The notes: a model not told the origin generated them from the sequence alone. A stretch of DNA of 5,531 nucleotides from JBMTVN01 sp046047235 (GCA_046047235.1 JBJOII010000206.1:1-5531), one strand, 5' to 3'; positions 1-5,531 are shown, counted from the first letter of the stretch. A program made the numbers and translations.

Positions 1-1813
1 GTGTGGAGGGGAGGCGATGCCGGCAGATCTGGCGGGGAGATTGCTTCTTTGCGGTCGGGAGCTGTGGAATGTCTATGGGCCGACTGAGACTACGATTTGG
101 TCGGCGATTAAGCGCGTGGAATCGGCTGGGGCGATCACCATTGGTCACCCCATTGACAACACCCAACTCTTCGTGACTGACGAGGGGTGCAGGATCCTTC
201 CTGTCGGTGTTGTTGGAGAGTTGTTGATAGGGGGCTATGGATTGGCTCAGGGGTATCGGGGAAGGAAGGAACTGACAGCCGAACGTTTCGTCGAGATGGA
301 TTGGGGCGGGGAACGACGTCGCGTTTACAGGACGGGTGACCTTGCAAAGTGGCTTCCGAATGGAGAGCTGCAATGCCTTGGCCGTGTGGACCATCAGGTT
401 AAGGTTCGCGGTTACCGCATCGAGTTGGGAGAAATCGAGACAGCGTTGGTAGAGGATGCTGGGGTGAAGGAGGCGGTGGTTGTTGTGCAGGACATGGGAG
501 TGGGTGATCGGCGCTTGGTGGCGTATGTGGTGCGGGGGGCTGGCAATGGAAATCTGAGCGATGAATCTCACGTGAAGGAGGTGCTACGTCAGCGACTGCC
601 GGAGTACATGGTACCTTCGCATTTCCGGGTTTTGGAGGCTCTCCCACGGACGCCCAATGGCAAGACCGATCGGAAGGCCCTTCCTCCTGTGGAGGTCCTG
701 CCGTGTAGGGATGAGCACAAGAAGCGGGAGACCGAAGGACATGTAGAGCGTAGACTGGCTTCAATTTGGGCGGAGGTTTTGCGGCTCCCTAGCGTGGGTG
801 TAGAGGACGATTTCTTTGATTTAGGCGGCCATTCGGTGCTTGCGGTAAAGCTCTTCAACCGCATTGAGGAGGAGTTTGGCGTTCGGCTTCCGTTGGCCAC
901 ACTTTTCCGTGCTCCCACCGTGGAACAATTGGCTCGGGAGCTGCCTGAGACGAACGATGAGGAAAGGGCGTGGTCCTGTCTGGTTACGATTCAACAAGGA
1001 TCTGAGGGGACGCCTCTCTTTTTTGTCCACGGTGCAGGTGGCAATGTATTGCTATACCGTGAGCTGGCTAGGCAACTCGGTCGCGACCGGATGATTTACG
1101 GACTCCAGTCACAGGGGCTTGATGGTGTGAGTCAGCCACTGGAGTCTGTCGAGGACATGGCGCAGCTTTATCTCAAGGAGATCCGGAAAGTTCAGCCAAG
1201 GGGGCCCTATCTGCTTGGAGGATACTGTATGGGGGGAACAGTCGCCTATGAGATCGCCCAGTGCCTGAGGCGGACGGGGGAGGTGGTGGAGCGGCTTTTT
1301 CTGATGGATACCTACAATTTCACCGAGGCTACGCAGACTGGGCGAGTCAGTTATCTTCTCCAGCGTATGGGATTTCACCTGAGGAACCTCGCTGGCTTAC
1401 CAATGGGGCAATTGAAGCTCTATTTGAAAGAAAAGCTTCGCATCGCACTCGACGGGGAATGGCGCAACCTCTTGGGGGGAATCGATGCATACCGTGCTGC
1501 CGGTGGTCAACTGCAGATGAAGAACGAGCTCGCAGCCGAGGCTTATTCTCCGCAGCTCTATCGGGGGCCGGTTACAGTTTTTAAGCCGAGAGTGAATTAC
1601 GCCTGCTACAGCGATCCATCATTGGGGTGGAGTAAGTTAATTCCAGAAGAGCTTCAGGTTATCGAGCTTCCTGTTAACCCGCACGCCATGCTGGTGCCAC
1701 CATGTGTTGCAACACTGGCAGAGGAAATCCGGGCGCAGCTGTCCGCATCTGCTGGTAGTTCCTCCAACGGGCCTGTTCTAAGCCGAGCGGATAGTCTTGC
1801 GCTTGTGCACTAA
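1..1813 (+). CDS. Non-ribosomal peptide synthetase, C-terminal part (A-PCP-TE), 5' partial
   Basis: This is the last module of an NRPS: it activates an amino acid, loads it on a carrier domain and releases the finished chain. The frame is open to the left edge (first full codon at 2), and the first residues, CGGEAMPADL, are the internal adenylation motif that precedes YGPTE, so the Met at 17 is not the start. Numbering from that Met, adenylation motifs follow in order: NVYGPTETT (18-26), GELLIGG (67-73), YRTGDL (104-109), GRVDHQVKVRGYRIELGEIE (122-141) and NGKTDRKALP (214-223, catalytic Lys216). The carrier domain spans about 240-310, with LGGHS and the phosphopantetheine Ser273 (codon at 833). 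The thioesterase spans about 332-573: FFVHGAGG (335-342), GGYCMGG with nucleophile Cys404 (codon at 1226), Asp431 and His556 of the triad. A Ser-rich tail follows. The substrate cannot be assigned because half of the specificity pocket lies upstream. Confidence 0.96.
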   Translation, partial: CGGEAMPADLAGRLLLCGRELWNVYGPTETTIWSAIKRVESAGAITIGHPIDNTQLFVTDEGCRILPVGVVGELLIGGYGLAQGYRGRKELTAERFVEMDWGGERRRVYRTGDLAKWLPNGELQCLGRVDHQVKVRGYRIELGEIETALVEDAGVKEAVVVVQDMGVGDRRLVAYVVRGAGNGNLSDESHVKEVLRQRLPEYMVPSHFRVLEALPRTPNGKTDRKALPPVEVLPCRDEHKKRETEGHVERRLASIWAEVLRLPSVGVEDDFFDLGGHSVLAVKLFNRIEEEFGVRLPLATLFRAPTVEQLARELPETNDEERAWSCLVTIQQGSEGTPLFFVHGAGGNVLLYRELARQLGRDRMIYGLQSQGLDGVSQPLESVEDMAQLYLKEIRKVQPRGPYLLGGYCMGGTVAYEIAQCLRRTGEVVERLFLMDTYNFTEATQTGRVSYLLQRMGFHLRNLAGLPMGQLKLYLKEKLRIALDGEWRNLLGGIDAYRAAGGQLQMKNELAAEAYSPQLYRGPVTVFKPRVNYACYSDPSLGWSKLIPEELQVIELPVNPHAMLVPPCVATLAEEIRAQLSASAGSSSNGPVLSRADSLALVH

Positions 1814-1846
1814 TGGTTATTTGGTGGGGAGCGCTCTTCCATTCTC

Positions 1847-2887
1847 ATGATTACATCCACTCCATTTGTTCGGATTGCGGCGATATGTTCGGCGGTGCCG
1901 GAGCGTTGTTTTGACAACCGGGAGGAGACGACGGCGTTTGATCCGGTGGAGGTGGACAAGGTGGTGAAGATGGCCGGGGTGAAGACGCGGCATATGGCGT
2001 CGGAGCGGCAATGCAGCAGTGATTTGTGTGTGGCGGCGGCGCGGCGGGTTTTGGATCGGTTGGGGTGGGAGCCGGCGAGTGTGGATGCCTTGATCTTTGT
2101 GACGCAGACTCCGGACTATTTACTGCCGTCGACTTCGTGTTTGGTGCAGGAGCGGTTGGGGTTGCCGGACAGTTGTGCGGCGTTTGATGTGGGGCTGGGG
2201 TGTTCGGGTTATCCGTATGGGCTTTGGCTGGCGTCGACGATGTTGGCTGGGGGTGGATTGAAGCGGGTGTTGGTGTTGCAGGGGGAGACGCCGACGCGGT
2301 TTGCGAGCAACACGGATCGCGCGGTGGCGTTATTGTTTGGAGATGCGGGGTCGGCGACGGCGCTGGAGGCTGTGGATGCGCCGGAGCGGGGTCGGTTTTG
2401 GTTTAGCCTGCACAGTGATGGTGCGGGGTGGAGTGATTTAATTATTGAGGGGGGAGGTTTTCGGAATCGGTTTCCGGAGGATCGCGGCAAGCATTTTGTG
2501 GCGATGAACGGGGCGAACATCTTCAACTTTGCGATTCAGCGGGTGCCGAGCGTGGTGGAGGCGACCTTAAAGGGGGCGGGAGTGGGGCCGGAGGGAGTGG
2601 ATTATTTTATCCTGCACCAGTCGAATTTGTTCATCATGCGGTTTCTGGCGAAGAAGCTGAAGATACCGGAGGGGAAGATGCCTTTGACCATTCAGGAGTT
2701 TGGGAGTGCGGGTGGGCCTTCGATTCCGCTGACGATTACGCGGGGGAAGCTGGAGCGGCCGGCGGATCGGGCATTGCGACTGTTGATCGTGGGGTATGGG
2801 GTGGGGTTGTCCTGGGGGAGTGCGTTGGTGGATTTGGGACCGGAGGCGATTTTGGATCATGTGGTGGTGGCGGATACCGAGGGATAA
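1847..2887 (+). CDS. 3-oxoacyl-ACP synthase III family condensing enzyme (FabH-like)
   Basis: A 346-residue thiolase-fold condensing enzyme, close to the usual FabH length, expected to join an acyl starter to malonyl-ACP in the cytosol. Active-site Cys119 lies in DVGLGCSGYPYGL (114-126), and His257 lies in ILHQSN (255-260). LFGDAGSA (163-170) and the C-terminal YGVGLSWGSALV (317-328) match the FabH core. The GCSGY form, the FNFAIQRVP segment (226-234) and HQSN are, from memory, typical of KAS III proteins found in O-antigen and secondary-metabolite clusters rather than housekeeping FabH. The third catalytic residue, Asn in FabH (HGNTSAAS), is Ser287 here (FGSAGGPSIP). The His-to-this-residue distance, 30, equals that in E. 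coli FabH, so the alignment is firm. Leu93 sits where E. coli FabH has the pocket residue Phe87. ATG 1847 is the only plausible start after the NRPS stop at 1811-1813; a GGGGAG lies 15 bases upstream, which is far. The gene is followed 3 bases later by a ketoreductase. Confidence 0.93.
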   Translation: MITSTPFVRIAAICSAVPERCFDNREETTAFDPVEVDKVVKMAGVKTRHMASERQCSSDLCVAAARRVLDRLGWEPASVDALIFVTQTPDYLLPSTSCLVQERLGLPDSCAAFDVGLGCSGYPYGLWLASTMLAGGGLKRVLVLQGETPTRFASNTDRAVALLFGDAGSATALEAVDAPERGRFWFSLHSDGAGWSDLIIEGGGFRNRFPEDRGKHFVAMNGANIFNFAIQRVPSVVEATLKGAGVGPEGVDYFILHQSNLFIMRFLAKKLKIPEGKMPLTIQEFGSAGGPSIPLTITRGKLERPADRALRLLIVGYGVGLSWGSALVDLGPEAILDHVVVADTEG

Positions 2888-2890
2888 GCG

Positions 2891-3658
2891 ATGTCGGGTA
2901 GTGCATTTATTGATTTTGGCGGGCGGTGGGTGGTGTTGACTGGTGGTTCGTCTGGCATTGGTCGGGCGATCGCTTTGCAGTTGGGGCGGCTGGGTGCGCG
3001 GGTGGCGTTGGTGGGGCGGAGCACCGGGGCTTTGGCGGAAGTGGCTTCGATGTTTCCGGAGGGCGGGTCGCGTGTGGTTCAGCAGGATTTGGCTGACTCG
3101 GGTAGCGTGGGGCCGAAGCTGAGGGAGCTTTCCCGGGAGGTGGGCAGGATCTATGGGTTTTGTCATTGTGCGGGGGTGGTGGAGACCCGGCCTTTGGCTT
3201 CGTTGCAGGGGGAGTCATTACGGGCGACGATGGCGGTGAATCTGGATGCGGCTCTAGAGATCGCGCGGGTGCTGACGCGGAGAGATGTGATGACCGAGGG
3301 GGAGGGGGCATTACTCTTTATTGCTTCGGTTTATGGTTGGGCGGGGATGGCGGGGCAGGTGGGGTATAGTGCGTCGAAGGGGGCGTTGATTTCGGCGGCG
3401 CGGGCGATGGCGGTGGAGTTAGCGCGGCGGGGAGTGCGGGTGAACACCTTATCGCCGGGGATGGTGCACACGGCGATGACCGAGAAAGCTTTCAAGTTGT
3501 TGGCTCCTGAGCAGGTGGCGGAGCTGGAGTCGAACCATCCGTTGGGGCCGGGGTCGCCTGAGGACGTGGCGCGGGCGGCGGCGTTCCTATTGGCGCCGGA
3601 GAACCGGTGGATTACGGGGACCGATCTGGCGGTTGACGGGGGGTATACTGCGCGATAG
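2891..3658 (+). CDS. SDR-family 3-oxoacyl-ACP reductase (FabG-like)
   Basis: A 255-residue classical short-chain dehydrogenase/reductase of FabG size, expected to reduce the 3-ketoacyl-ACP made by the preceding KAS III to the 3-hydroxyacyl form. The nucleotide-binding TGGSSGIG is at 17-24. Arg43 after the second strand (VALVGRS) favours NADPH. Asp66 is the adenine-contact residue (QQDLAD), and CHCAG at 91-95 replaces the usual NNAG. The catalytic set is complete and normally spaced: Asn117 (AVNLD), Ser146 (IASVYG), Tyr159 and Lys163 (YSASK). The C terminus carries TGTDLAVDGGY, typical of the family. The start ATG is 3 bases after the KAS III stop, with a GAGGGA just upstream at 2879-2884, so translation is probably coupled. 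Members of this family also act on sugars, steroids and other ketones, so FabG activity is inferred from the neighbouring ACP, KAS and dehydratase genes. Confidence 0.9.
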   Translation: MSGSAFIDFGGRWVVLTGGSSGIGRAIALQLGRLGARVALVGRSTGALAEVASMFPEGGSRVVQQDLADSGSVGPKLRELSREVGRIYGFCHCAGVVETRPLASLQGESLRATMAVNLDAALEIARVLTRRDVMTEGEGALLFIASVYGWAGMAGQVGYSASKGALISAARAMAVELARRGVRVNTLSPGMVHTAMTEKAFKLLAPEQVAELESNHPLGPGSPEDVARAAAFLLAPENRWITGTDLAVDGGYTAR

Positions 3659-3726
3659 AAGGCGACTTGTGGTTTGGGGCGAGTCGTTATAGGACAAAGA
3701 ACTGAGTTAGGTTTACATTACGGCAT
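3659..3726 (+). other. Intergenic gap before the ACP gene
   Basis: This is the longest non-coding gap between complete genes in the window (68 bases), and its second half is visibly richer in A and T than the flanking genes. It holds an imperfect inverted repeat (CGACT at 3663-3667, AGTCG at 3682-3686) with a 14-base loop and no following T run. There is no good Shine-Dalgarno sequence ahead of the ACP start. A TTGTGG (3667-3672) and a TATAGG (3688-3693) lie 15 bases apart, which is a poor promoter match. It may carry an internal promoter or a processing site, but nothing is convincing. Confidence 0.35.
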
Positions 3727-3963
3727 ATGAATGAGGCAGAGGCACTCCGCTGGATTGCGGAATTGTTTGAGGAGGCACCGGAGAACGTTCGTGCGGATAC
3801 ACCGAGGAGCGATATAGCGACTTGGGATTCGCTGGGTGTATTGACGTTGATGGCGGATTTGAATGAGCGTTTCGACATCATCATGACGGCGGAGCAGATC
3901 GGTGGGATGGCCTCGGTGGCGGATCTGCTGGAGGTGTTGAGAAGCAACGGGAAGTTGGTATAG
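3727..3963 (+). CDS. Stand-alone acyl carrier protein
   Basis: A 78-residue acidic protein of ordinary ACP length that would carry the growing acyl chain as a thioester for the KAS III, reductases and dehydratase encoded on either side. The phosphopantetheine site is Ser35 in WDSLG (33-37; codon at 3829), where typical housekeeping ACPs have D-S-L-D. The W-D-S-L-G form is common in dedicated ACPs of cell-surface polysaccharide and secondary-metabolite clusters (from memory). Helix I (about 3-16), the loop with DTPRSDI, helix II after Ser35 and the final helix VADLLEVLR are recognisable. The start ATG at 3727 gives the family's normal N terminus although no strong ribosome site precedes it. 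The protein needs activation by a phosphopantetheinyl transferase not encoded in the window. The dehydratase gene follows 13 bases after its stop. Confidence 0.92.
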   Translation: MNEAEALRWIAELFEEAPENVRADTPRSDIATWDSLGVLTLMADLNERFDIIMTAEQIGGMASVADLLEVLRSNGKLV

Positions 3964-3967
3964 GGAG
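3962..3967 (+). promoter_or_regulatory. Ribosome binding site supporting a GTG start
   Basis: AGGGAG overlaps the ACP stop codon (TAG 3961-3963) and lies 9 bases before the GTG at 3977. It supports GTG as the start of the dehydratase gene and suggests translational coupling with the ACP. Confidence 0.6.
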
Positions 3968-3976
3968 TCTGCCAGC

Positions 3977-4447
3977 GTGCGATTCATCCTGCTTGATCGA
4001 ATTGTATCGATGGTGCCGGGGAAGACCATCGAGGCGGAGAAAGTCCTGGGTGCGGGGGAGGAGTTATTTCGTGATCACTTTCCCGGGTTCCCGGTTGTGC
4101 CCGGGGTTTTGCTGACGGAGATGATGGCTCAGGCTTGCGGGAAGTGTCTGGACGCCGAGTTCAGACCGCGTGGTCGGTCGATGTTGGCGCAGATCAAGTC
4201 GGCCAAATTCAGGAAGTGGGTTCAGCCTGACCAGTTGTGTCGGATTTCAGCGACGATGCGCACCAACGAAGAGGCGTTTGCGACGGCCGATTGTTTTGTG
4301 GAGGCTGGCGGAGTGAAGGTGGCGTCGGCGGAGTTGATGTTTGCGTTTGTTCCGCGGGAGCAGTTTGACGGGTCACATCGGGATGCCGTTTTGATGGACT
4401 ATTTGGAATCTCGTGAGGGATCGGGAAGTTCCGATGCGAGGAAGTGA
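3977..4447 (+). CDS. FabZ-like 3-hydroxyacyl-ACP dehydratase (hot-dog fold)
   Basis: A 156-residue single hot-dog protein, near the length of E. coli FabZ, expected to remove water from 3-hydroxyacyl-ACP to give trans-2-enoyl-ACP. The key segment HFPGFPVVPGVLLTEMMAQA (34-53) carries the catalytic His34 and Glu48, with the same 14-residue spacing as the His/Glu pair of FabZ. The segment LAQIKSAKFRKWVQPDQLCR (70-89) matches the FabZ strand region after the central helix. The start is GTG at 3977, backed by AGGGAG 9 bases upstream; the encoded MRFILLDRIVSMVPG is a typical FabZ-family N terminus. The polar tail after about residue 130 is not conserved in FabZ. The position between the ACP and the FabL-like reductase fits the dehydration step of one cycle. 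Similar hot-dog proteins include FabA and thioesterases, but the HFPG-PGVL-E layout favours a dehydratase. Confidence 0.88.
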   Translation: MRFILLDRIVSMVPGKTIEAEKVLGAGEELFRDHFPGFPVVPGVLLTEMMAQACGKCLDAEFRPRGRSMLAQIKSAKFRKWVQPDQLCRISATMRTNEEAFATADCFVEAGGVKVASAELMFAFVPREQFDGSHRDAVLMDYLESREGSGSSDARK

Positions 4448-4483
4448 GTCCGGGATGAGGCGGGATCGATGGTGTGTCCGAGA

Positions 4484-4488
4484 AAGGA
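4484..4488 (+). promoter_or_regulatory. Ribosome binding site that sets the start of the enoyl reductase gene
   Basis: AAGGA ends 9 bases before the ATG at 4498 and is the best Shine-Dalgarno match in the region. It lies inside the reading frame if the earlier GTG at 4474 is used, so it argues for ATG 4498 as the true start. Confidence 0.6.
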
Positions 4489-4497
4489 AAACGTGAG

Positions 4498-5271
4498 ATG
4501 AAAGAGGACGACAACCGGATGTTTTCAGTTCAGGGACGGTTTGCGCTGGTGGTTGGCGGGACACGGGGTGTGGGTGGGGCGATTAGCCGGCGGTTGGCGG
4601 AGGCCGGGGCGTCCGTATTAGCCAGTTATGTGCGAGACGAGAATGCGGCTGCGGCGATGGCGGCTGACGCGAAGGAGGCGGGGTGGGATCTAGGAACATT
4701 GAGGGCGGATGTGACGTCTGCCAAGGGCGTGGCAGCGTTGGATGAGGCGGTGGCGGCGCGGGGAGTGCCGGTATCGATTTTGGTCTATGCAGCGGCGTCG
4801 GGGGTTCATCGTCCGGTGGAGCAACTGACCTTACGGCATTTTGACTGGACCTTTGGATTGAATGTTCGGGCGTTCTTTGAGGTTGTGCGTCATTTACTTC
4901 CGAGGTTGGCGAATCCGTCGAGTGTAGTGGCGATTTCATCTGAGGGGGCGGTTCATGCGGTGCAGAATTACAGTCTGGTGGGTGCATCCAAGGGGGCCAT
5001 GGAATCCATGGTGCGGCATATGGCCGTGGAATTTGCGTCTCGTGGGATTCGAGTGAACTGCTTGTCTCCGGGGACCGTGCTGACCGATGCGTGGAAGGCG
5101 TTGCCGGATTCCGAGCGGCGTTTGGCGGAGGCTGCTGCCAGTCATCCGCGGGGACGGTTGACGACCCTCGAGGAAGTGGCTTTTGCGGCGCAGTTTCTTT
5201 GTTCTGATGCGGCCAGCGGCATGGCGGGACACACCTTGGTGGTGGACGGCGGGACGCGCATTCGGGAATGA
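4498..5271 (+). CDS. SDR-type enoyl-ACP reductase, FabL-like
   Basis: A 257-residue SDR expected to reduce trans-2-enoyl-ACP to the saturated acyl-ACP, completing the cycle. The Rossmann motif is GGTRGVGG (20-27), and Arg46 after strand 2 suggests NADPH. The decisive feature is the active site: Tyr158 and Lys165 in NYSLVGASKGAME are separated by six residues (Tyr-x6-Lys). The position of the normal SDR Tyr (Tyr-x3-Lys) is Val161, so this is not a standard ketoreductase. Tyr-x6-Lys is the signature of Bacillus subtilis FabL. Other stretches also resemble FabL as I remember it: AASGVHRPVEQL (99-110), HFDWTFGLNVRAF (114-126), the HPRGRLTTLEEV region (216-227) and the VVDGG end. The ATG at 4498 is chosen for its ribosome site; GTG 4474 would add eight polar residues. 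It lies 50 bases after the dehydratase stop. An enoyl-thioester reductase acting on another carrier remains possible. Confidence 0.85.
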   Translation: MKEDDNRMFSVQGRFALVVGGTRGVGGAISRRLAEAGASVLASYVRDENAAAAMAADAKEAGWDLGTLRADVTSAKGVAALDEAVAARGVPVSILVYAAASGVHRPVEQLTLRHFDWTFGLNVRAFFEVVRHLLPRLANPSSVVAISSEGAVHAVQNYSLVGASKGAMESMVRHMAVEFASRGIRVNCLSPGTVLTDAWKALPDSERRLAEAAASHPRGRLTTLEEVAFAAQFLCSDAASGMAGHTLVVDGGTRIRE

Positions 5272-5313
5272 GGTGTGAGGATGTTGAACTGTCTTAGCTT
5301 CTGAGCGACGCCC

Positions 5314-5531
5314 ATGTTGACTGGTAAATCACGTTTTCCTGTTCGGGAGATGGTTCTGGTGGGCTGGATGCCATCGTTCCTGAAGAAGGTAGTGTATCGG
5401 TTGCGGGGCTATCGGATAGGGAAGGGGGTAAGTCTAGGTTTTGGGGCGGTGATTGTGGGTCAAGACGTGGAGGTGGGGGATCACACGTCAGTCGGATTTC
5501 TGACGGTCATTCGTGGGAAGCGGATCCGGAT
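5314..5531 (+). CDS. Hexapeptide-repeat (left-handed beta-helix) acyltransferase, 3' partial
   Basis: The frame opens at ATG 5314 and runs off the right edge after 72 codons without a stop. Residues 13-32 form a hydrophobic and basic segment (MVLVGWMPSFLKKVVYRLRG). It is followed by a run of short repeats, IGKGVSLGFGAVIVG, VEVGDHTSVGF and TVIRGKRIR, with the small or aliphatic residue spacing of left-handed beta-helix hexapeptide proteins. Such N-terminal helices leading into G-x-R-I-G are usual in O-acetyl/acyltransferases of the WbbJ/maltose-acetyltransferase type. These enzymes move acetyl or longer acyl groups from CoA or ACP to sugars, amino sugars or other acceptors. The catalytic His usually lies further along, outside the window. 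No strong ribosome site precedes ATG 5314; ATG 5350 is an alternative start. It lies 42 bases after the enoyl reductase and probably belongs to the same unit. The substrate is unknown. Confidence 0.75.
   Translation, partial: MLTGKSRFPVREMVLVGWMPSFLKKVVYRLRGYRIGKGVSLGFGAVIVGQDVEVGDHTSVGFLTVIRGKRIR

Noticed and set aside
17..19. ATG at 17 as the start of the NRPS gene
   Set aside because: Codons 2-16 in the same frame encode CGGEA, the conserved adenylation motif continuing into MPADL. The Met is internal and the gene begins outside the window.
399..918. Minus-strand open frames opposite the NRPS gene
   Set aside because: They lie wholly inside conserved adenylation and carrier domain sequence, with low-complexity Pro/Ser-rich products and no domain.
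864..1094. Overlapping + strand frame within the carrier/thioesterase region
   Set aside because: It is an out-of-frame shadow of the NRPS gene, which shows intact motifs across the same bases.
2567..3166. Long open frame on the minus strand (199 codons) opposite the KAS III and SDR genes
   Set aside because: Its protein is a Pro-, His- and Arg-rich composition typical of the antisense of G-rich genes, shows no recognisable domain, and overlaps two well-supported genes.
3663..3686. Inverted repeat CGACT/AGTCG as a terminator
   Set aside because: The stem is only about five pairs with a 14-base loop and no T run follows. It would also separate genes that appear to work together.
3667..3693. 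Possible promoter TTGTGG-15-TATAGG before the ACP gene
   Set aside because: Both boxes match poorly and the spacer is short. It is not supported well enough to list as a promoter.
4474..4476. GTG 4474 as start of the enoyl reductase gene
   Set aside because: It adds eight polar residues not expected in the family, and the strong AAGGA site lies after it, correctly spaced for ATG 4498. It is kept only as an alternative.
5281..5304. Seven-codon mini-frame (ATG 5281 to TGA 5302) before the acyltransferase gene
   Set aside because: GAGG directly abuts the ATG, leaving no proper spacing, and the peptide shows no attenuator-like codon run. It is most likely chance.

Overview
The window is a stretch of a bacterial biosynthetic gene cluster with every gene on the + strand. 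It is GC-rich, and from about position 1850 the coding strand is very rich in G (many TTG, GTG, GCG and GGG codons). Starts include ATG and GTG, and Shine-Dalgarno sites are present but uneven. The organism cannot be named from this. A high-GC Gram-negative, such as a verrucomicrobial, planctomycete or proteobacterial lineage, is only a guess.

Region 1 (1-1813) is the 3' end of a non-ribosomal peptide synthetase (NRPS) gene. It encodes the C-terminal half of an adenylation domain, a peptidyl carrier domain and a terminal type I thioesterase. The reading frame is open through the left edge, so the gene starts upstream. The thioesterase has a cysteine in place of the usual nucleophilic serine.

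Region 2 (1847-5271) is a compact set of five fatty-acid-synthase type II-like genes: a KAS III condensing enzyme, a FabG-like SDR ketoreductase, a stand-alone acyl carrier protein, a FabZ-like hot-dog dehydratase, and a second SDR. The second SDR has the Tyr-x6-Lys arrangement and other motifs of FabL, the SDR-type enoyl-ACP reductase III. Together they supply condensation, ketoreduction, dehydration and enoyl reduction plus a dedicated carrier, so one full reductive acyl extension cycle is encoded. No malonyl transferase, KAS I/II, phosphopantetheinyl transferase or acyl-AMP ligase is visible here, so these would come from the host or from outside the window. The KAS III has Cys and His but a Ser where FabH has its third catalytic residue, Asn.

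Region 3 (5314-5531, cut by the right edge) begins a left-handed beta-helix (hexapeptide repeat) acyltransferase.

The simplest reading is one transcription unit in which the five-gene set builds a saturated acyl group on its own carrier protein. The acyl group may serve as a building block or lipid tail for the NRPS product, or may be transferred by the hexapeptide acyltransferase to a sugar or other amine or hydroxyl. The change in base composition between the NRPS gene and the five-gene set suggests that the two parts have different histories. All functional links are inference from gene order and motifs.
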